From positions 23,977,702-24,041,701 of the forward strand of contig OX422183.1 of the NCBI GenBank assembly GCA_949130485.1: a stretch of DNA of 64,000 nucleotides. The letters are read 5' to 3'. Made by a program: the position numbers and the translations under genes. Below are positions 62,901-64,000 of the stretch, in pieces. This DNA comes from Agelas oroides. Its lineage: Eukaryota; Porifera; Demospongiae; Agelasida; Agelasidae. The notes under the pieces are model-generated. The model did not search any database. It was not told the DNA's origin and saw nothing but the letters and a program-made list of their open reading frames with translations. Positions within the stretch are counted from its first letter, which is position 1. Each line of letters opens with the position of its first letter.

Positions 62901-63995
62901 CTGAAGTTGATGGGAAAGGACTCGTGGTTCCGTGCGTGTACATCTTCAGAGGGAAACAAAAACACCTTGACAGACTGATAAACCTGTTTGCTAACTAGCA
63001 GCTTAAAACTTGGAACATCTAACCGGCTTTTCTAAAAGCTACAAAACTTACAAAAGATTCACCGACTACTATAGTCTTACTGAACGCACTTGCAACGTAT
63101 AGTAAGCACGTGTAGTTTTGATGTTCCAGAAGACGCTCACCGGGGGGCGTTATAACGAGTCAAACTACCCTGTGCAGGAACTTTGGCGGAAAAGAGGGGG
63201 GGGGGCGTATTTTCGAAGGGGGCGTATTAGCGGGACACTACGGTACATCTTAATTCCATCAGGGTTTGGTAGTTACACTCTGCATCATTTTTTTCTCACA
63301 CTGTAGTACTTCCCTCCTACTGGCATCACCATCTTTGCTAACATACTGCACACTCACCTTGTTGGTAAGATATGTACACCAAAGTATTGAACCACATTTA
63401 GTGCTTATGACTTATTGTATGTAAATACCAATGTGTGTACCACTCCTAATCATTAGTGTGCTAAAGTAGATTATTGTATGATGTAAGGGTTTGAACCTGG
63501 GTCTTCTGCACTCCAATAACATGCTCTTACCAGCTCTCCAGCATATTTCACATGATGTAATGATGGCAGTAAAATGTTGAACCAACCCACCGGATGTTCA
63601 TCCTAACAATGTGAATGTCTATTTCTGATACAAATGCACTGTGTGTACATATAAAATACAGTAGATATACCACACATCAAGGTACTCACAAAACCTGCCA
63701 ACCCACAAGGGAAGGATCAGCTAGTCAATTGTTCAGTAGTGCACAGTAGTGGTTGGCATGACCATGCACTAACACTAAAAGATAAAAGGTCTGCCACAGT
63801 GATACGATCATCTATTCTACCCACATTTACTTAACCATGTATCCTTTCATAGGTAGTGGCGTTACATTGCAGCTGATCCGCAGGAACCAGCAATGTAATG
63901 TGTCGGAAGCACTGGCTCCAGTTGACATCAATCTCCAGTATGACTTTAACTACCAGCAGTTCACCTACCTTCCCAATGAAGTCCAAGTGCTTCCT
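33315..63995 (+). CDS. DBH-like copper monooxygenase (MOXD1 type), copy 2, 3' end outside window
   Basis: Exons in phase: 33315-33581, 38635-38781, 39173-39349, 57336-57425, 57619-57798, 58892-58994, 61479-61645, 63307-63364, 63853-63995. Each has exactly the length and phase of the matching exon of copy 1; the last four exons lie beyond 64000. Exon 1 differs from copy 1 at 5 of 89 residues. The signal peptide, DOMON domain, YVHHMLVY, MEMHFDNP and LHTHLVG motifs are intact, so five copper ligands are present; the Met ligand exon is not in view. The ATG at 33315 is chosen over the in-frame ATG at 33225 because it aligns with copy 1, starts the signal peptide and has a good context (CGCCACGATG). 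Intron 3 is 17,986 bp. Confidence 0.92.
34818..35071 (+). mobile_element. CACTG-ended MITE, 254 bp (intron 1 of copy 2)
   Basis: It starts CACTGCAAAAACAAAG and ends TTTGTTTTTACAGTG. Inner landmarks GGTTACTACAGTTGCGTGAC and CACGCAATTGTAGTAAC form long inverted arms. The copy at 59119-59374 is the same element in the other orientation. Confidence 0.85.
35090..37276. repeat. Direct duplication within intron 1 of copy 2
   Basis: About 35090-35730 and 36530-37276 share TTACTTCATGATGTTGGTTA, CAGAGCCAGAAAGATTA, ACTCCCTTTCATGAAT and CATTGACTGTCTGGATAGGA in the same order. Divergence and indels are considerable, so the duplication is old. A poly-C run (35937-35965) and an A-rich tract (to 36052) lie in between. 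Confidence 0.75.
35937..36052. repeat. Poly-C run followed by A-rich tract
   Basis: About 29 C residues, then ACAAAAACAAGAAATG-type low-complexity A-rich sequence. No coding meaning. Confidence 0.9.
37454..37492. mobile_element. 39-bp palindromic MITE with 9-bp target duplication
   Basis: TAGCCTCGTACCCAGGC and GCCTGGGTACGAGGCTA are separated by only 5 bp. CTCTGTCAC flanks both sides (37445-37453 and 37493-37501). It looks like an extreme internal-deletion form of the Mutator-like family. Confidence 0.85.
39367..40109. repeat. 243-bp direct repeat at exactly 500-bp offset, intron 3 of copy 2
   Basis: 39367-39609 and 39867-40109 are nearly identical (for example TTTAATCTCCTTACTGTGCA and GGTGGCGGAGCCTCCAGG). 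Between them, 39683-39842 has a second copy at 56987-57146 (GAGTAGATACAGGCAAAAAA to CGATTAACTTTGTT). See findings for the implied history. Confidence 0.85.
40550..43960. repeat. Degenerate satellite and longer-period repeats, intron 3 of copy 2
   Basis: Scattered GTGGTTATGG and GCAAGCATTAGGCATAACC motifs are decayed forms of the 35-bp satellite to the right. Between about 41280 and 42560 a longer unit recurs at least five times, marked by ATGCCTGAGCATGTGGAGAA, TAATAGCAGAGAGCAT and AAACAAGTGTTGTT. No gene was recognised. Confidence 0.65.
45604..45866. repeat. Tandem pair of about 145 bp inside the CACTG element
   Basis: GTGCTGTGA(G/A)GCACGTGCAG, GCCTGTTTAAGTGCC and AGCCTGTTTATGTGCGGGAA recur twice in the same order. 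Confidence 0.7.
46926..47425. mobile_element. 500-bp TIR element, TA-flanked, nested in the CACTG element
   Basis: The left end is CCATAGTCTCGCGAAAAAGG and the right end CCTTTTTTGCGAGACTACGG. TA lies directly outside both. Inside are GGGTGGGCGCTCTTTCG and its complement. I see no HIRAN-like ORF in this copy, unlike its longer relatives. Confidence 0.75.
49301..49558. mobile_element. CACTG-ended MITE, 258 bp, inserted in satellite
   Basis: It begins CACTGTAAAAAAAAG and ends CTTTTTCACAGTG. Arms TTTGGTTACCTCAGTTT and AAACTGAGGTAACCAAA pair. Satellite monomer continues on both sides. Confidence 0.8.
50194..50250. mobile_element. Palindromic MITE in decayed satellite
   Basis: TAGTCTTGTGCCCAGACT pairs with GGTCTGGGAACGAGACTA. 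The flanking 9-mers GGCATTACC and GACACAACC both look like drifted forms of the satellite's GGCATAACC, consistent with a 9-bp duplication. Confidence 0.65.
50440..50950. repeat. AT-rich left subterminal field of the KDZ element
   Basis: TTTGTATATTTCTGT, GTATAATTTGCAATCAAA and related motifs recur irregularly. They resemble reverse complements of the right-hand 156-bp units, giving loosely inverted subterminal regions. Confidence 0.6.
50961..52867 (-). CDS. KDZ-family (Kyakuja-Dileera-Zisupton) transposase, three exons
   Basis: It presumably catalyses cut-and-paste of the surrounding element in the nucleus. On the minus strand the exons are 52867-52816, 52725-52518 and 52425-50961, all GT-AG and in phase, giving 574 residues. 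The N-terminal part is rich in paired cysteines (HCVCEFDG, ATCSECKAVIHH), like the CxC zinc-binding regions of KDZ proteins. The C-terminal third shows the family landmarks in order: GYDRACDLHPFL (about 452-463), FVDAFHVGKHTEPC (about 484-497) and NTECAEQAFRWLNKL (about 522-536), followed by MHEHRFNFFL. These match the conserved YD-CxLH, HV-H-C and NTE motifs of the RNase H-fold core. The start ATG opens a short first exon and an upstream extension cannot be excluded. No internal stops. Confidence 0.82.
52888..53533. mobile_element. piggyBac-type MITE (TTAA-flanked) between the two KDZ genes
   Basis: CTCTTTGCACGCG at 52888-52900 pairs with CGCGTGCAAAGAG at 53521-53533. TTAA is directly outside both ends. 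TTAA duplication with CYCTTTG ends is the piggyBac signature. It has no transposase. It sits in the divergent spacer where promoters of both KDZ-element genes would lie. Confidence 0.8.
53578..53870. repeat. TTAGGG-rich (telomere-like) degenerate array
   Basis: Repeats of GGGTTAGGGTTAGGTTAGGG and GGTTAGGATTTAGTTA with an approximate 26-bp higher-order unit. The hexamer TTAGGG, the metazoan telomere repeat, appears many times, interleaved with TTAGGA and CTGG variants. It lies 80 bp upstream of the helicase-like ORF. Confidence 0.85.
53953..55170 (+). CDS. DUF3987-type helicase/primase-like protein of the KDZ element (N-terminus probably missing)
   Basis: The 405-residue ORF resembles DUF3987 P-loop ATPases, found in mobile elements and thought to act as helicase/primase-like proteins. 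Visible features are PPQLCIDNFSFEELHHVM (21-38), a Walker-B-like ILGLFDEMS (45-53), LITLNGGSSW (74-83), AFNMSGFIQPSF (98-109) and DGFNDRQLFVFPP (120-132). The C-terminal part is helical and less typical, ending in a Ser/Thr/Pro tail. I see no Walker A motif, which should precede the first motif. Either upstream exons were missed or the 5' part was lost where the TTAGGG-rich array and piggyBac MITE now lie. It is divergent from the transposase within one set of TIRs. Family assignment is moderate. Confidence 0.68.
   Translation: MEAENWRLHQQQLATTNTDNPPQLCIDNFSFEELHHVMKRNGSQILGLFDEMSTMYSQLDLYKQSGSVMDRKTLITLNGGSSWSRNYRNYTASMKQTAFNMSGFIQPSFVEKMLLSDDADGFNDRQLFVFPPQRDVLLNELKLPIPSNIPSLKGVYRLLRTIHSSPHTYVLVGDALDTYRDYHDQLVRRQSRQVDGNIQGILSKARGYTARLAMILFALEQTLTHIIEGECDVCPNTSWSFDVSTSCSRAACTIMDYLIQQKLIIMDVTEVDEHNTLHADQLVQIPDAKRMRRLLLLPLEDSDGQITPSKLAQKHICAPTDGKYTVVKALELFRSASSMGFGEQVDHVVPSTNRKVSRFRKTPYTLLSSNARSALRQLRITEEEYNQTFPTSSTTPSTPSPDPEF
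55470..56730. repeat. About 156-bp tandem array, about 8 units, right subterminal
   Basis: Each unit carries TCAAACTGTAATCAAATTAA, CATGTCTAATTATGCAAAAT, ACAAAGTTGACTTTGTACAC and ACAACAAAGTATAGTAATTTG. The units starting at about 55772 onward are near-identical, while the first and last are diverged. GACTTTGTACACATCACAAACACT is invariant in most copies except for single bases. Confidence 0.92.
56987..57146. repeat. Second copy of the 160-bp segment found at 39683-39842
   Basis: It matches from AAATTTTTGAGTAGATACAG through CACGTGCACTCAAGAGCCGT to CGATTAACTTTGTT with only a few differences. It marks the right edge of the 16.9-kb island in intron 3. Confidence 0.9.
57937..58847 (+). mobile_element. 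911-bp Mutator-like element carrying a LINE-type C-terminal fragment
   Basis: It begins TAGCCTTGTACCCAGGCTCT and ends GCCTGAGTACGAGGCTA. The flanks AGTGCTAGT and AGTGCTAAT (57928-57936 and 58848-58856) are a 9-bp duplication with one change. Inside, plus strand about 58150-58300, is ETGRYIGLPVEERIFW then CNTRQVEDEQHFCVGCP. This resembles the Cys/His-rich C-terminus of many non-LTR retrotransposon polyproteins. It then shifts frame into HLNLLHSRALSDEDKF. It is a filled member of the family whose other members here are short palindromes. Confidence 0.7.
59119..59374 (-). mobile_element. CACTG-ended MITE, 256 bp, TA duplication (intron 6 of copy 2)
   Basis: The ends are CACTGTAAAAATAAAA and TTTGTTTTTGCAGTG, with TA on each side (59117-59118 and 59375-59376). 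It is the same element as 34818-35071 in the opposite orientation (GTTTTACAAGCACTACATTC on the minus strand). Confidence 0.85.
59523..60913. repeat. 33-bp direct repeats flanking the LINE insertion
   Basis: AAGTATTGTTGTGTGCCAAA and the next 13 bases occur identically at 59523-59555 and 60881-60913, bracketing the whole LINE plus 115 bp of extra sequence. Confidence 0.9.
59556..60880 (-). mobile_element. 5'-truncated LINE (CR1/Jockey-like reverse transcriptase) with extra 3' sequence
   Basis: The minus-strand ORF 60806-59844 (320 residues, open further upstream in frame with EWFLSYLTDRQQRVVVGGA) contains GVPQGSILGPLLFTIFMNDL and NLYADDTTIYF, the catalytic FADD-type box. Next come NQLKMNVSKTQLMVL, KVRYLGVDIDRNLTWKDQ and the usual C-terminal region ending SETAFKSYVQNFF. 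It is the second half of a non-LTR reverse transcriptase; endonuclease and N-terminal RT parts are absent. The 3' tail is (TATC)n-like (59671-59690). Beyond it, 59556-59670 is half of the foldback element seen at 759-1011, inside the same 33-bp target duplication. The exact clade is unsure. Confidence 0.85.
62473..63243 (+). mobile_element. 771-bp TIR element, TA-flanked, carrying a HIRAN ORF (intron 7 of copy 2)
   Basis: The left end is CCGTAGTGTCCCGTTAATAC and the right end GTATTAGCGGGACACTACGG. TA sits outside both. Inner ends add CGCCCCCCC and GGGGGGCGTATTTTCG. It encodes a HIRAN-domain ORF at 62645-62998 but no transposase that I can see, so it is probably mobilised in trans. It ends 63 bp before exon 8 of copy 2. 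Confidence 0.82.
62645..62998 (+). pseudogene. HIRAN-domain protein ORF inside a TIR element, one in-frame stop
   Basis: HIRAN is a DNA-end-binding domain known from HLTF/Rad5 and from stand-alone proteins. The frame reads MATTFRIESTVRGHHVYKAA, then GEELPVQREVNN, DDFAVAVLKNG and VGHVPR. After one TAA codon (codon 59) it continues ISRVCWYFLHKSG, MTCIVNGDRRR, GLVVPCVYIF and a natural stop, 117 codons in all. These are the standard HIRAN landmarks (GxxVY-W-P, E-N-D-AVAV, VGHVPR, C-VTG-R, L-VPC-YxF) in the right order. The domain is complete except for the stop, so this copy is recent or recently decayed. Its position between TIRs of a 771-bp element is unusual. Confidence 0.8.
63484..63545 (-). 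repeat. tRNA-like fragment (SINE or tRNA pseudogene)
   Basis: The minus strand reads GGAGAGCTGGTAAGAGCAT (A-box-like) and, after an anticodon-like stretch, CCAGGTTCAAACCCTTAC (B-box-like). The stems do not close well, so it is not a functional tRNA. Confidence 0.5.
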
Positions 63996-64000
63996 GTAAG

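Noticed and set aside
63853-63995. Gene conversion between the two monooxygenases at exon 9
   Set aside because: The exon begins with a roughly 100-nt identical run, but its overall difference (about 5-6 in 143) is not clearly lower than in exon 1, so no conversion is claimed.

Overview
This is a stretch of animal nuclear DNA with short exons, GT-AG introns and many young and old mobile elements. The gene content (a metazoan CHK1, DBH/MOXD1-type copper monooxygenases, an AIG1/GIMAP-like GTPase, KDZ and HIRAN-bearing DNA transposons) suits an early-branching marine invertebrate. A demosponge is my best guess, but that is an inference from style and gene families, not a proven assignment.

Layout. 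1-4932 (+): the 3' part of a checkpoint kinase 1 gene (end of the kinase domain, SQ/TQ linker, C-terminal KA1-like domain). About 5430-6508 (+): a disrupted AIG1/GIMAP-type GTPase. 8399-21865 (+): a complete 13-exon DBH-like monooxygenase gene (copy 1) with a TATA-like box, a perfect CRE palindrome and a GC-rich tandem array in its promoter. 21866-33314: an 11 kb intergenic region holding a decayed Ty3/Gypsy-type retroelement, minisatellites in opposite orientation, MITEs and a small segmental duplication. 33315-63995 (+): a tandem paralogue of the monooxygenase (copy 2). Exons 1-9 lie in the window and its last four exons must lie beyond the right edge. Exon lengths and phases of the two copies match exon by exon.

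Copy 2 is stretched mainly by its third intron, 18.0 kb against 238 bp in copy 1. That intron contains a roughly 10 kb field of 35-bp satellite, a 3.5 kb element with CACTG ends inserted in the satellite, and a 6.5 kb KDZ-type DNA transposon at 50411-56900. The transposon has matching ends, an 8-bp target duplication, a three-exon transposase on the minus strand and a divergently transcribed DUF3987-type helicase/primase-like ORF. Between its two genes sit a TTAA-flanked piggyBac-type MITE and a TTAGGG-rich array. Other introns carry a LINE with a 33-bp target duplication, TA-flanked TIR elements with HIRAN-domain ORFs, palindromic MITEs with 9-bp target duplications (Mutator-like), and tRNA-derived SINE pieces.

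The two monooxygenases probably act in the secretory pathway: signal peptide, DOMON domain, two copper type II monooxygenase domains, and in copy 1 a hydrophobic C-terminus. In copy 1 all six copper ligands expected for the DBH/PHM/MOXD1 family are present. In copy 2 five are visible and the sixth falls outside the window.
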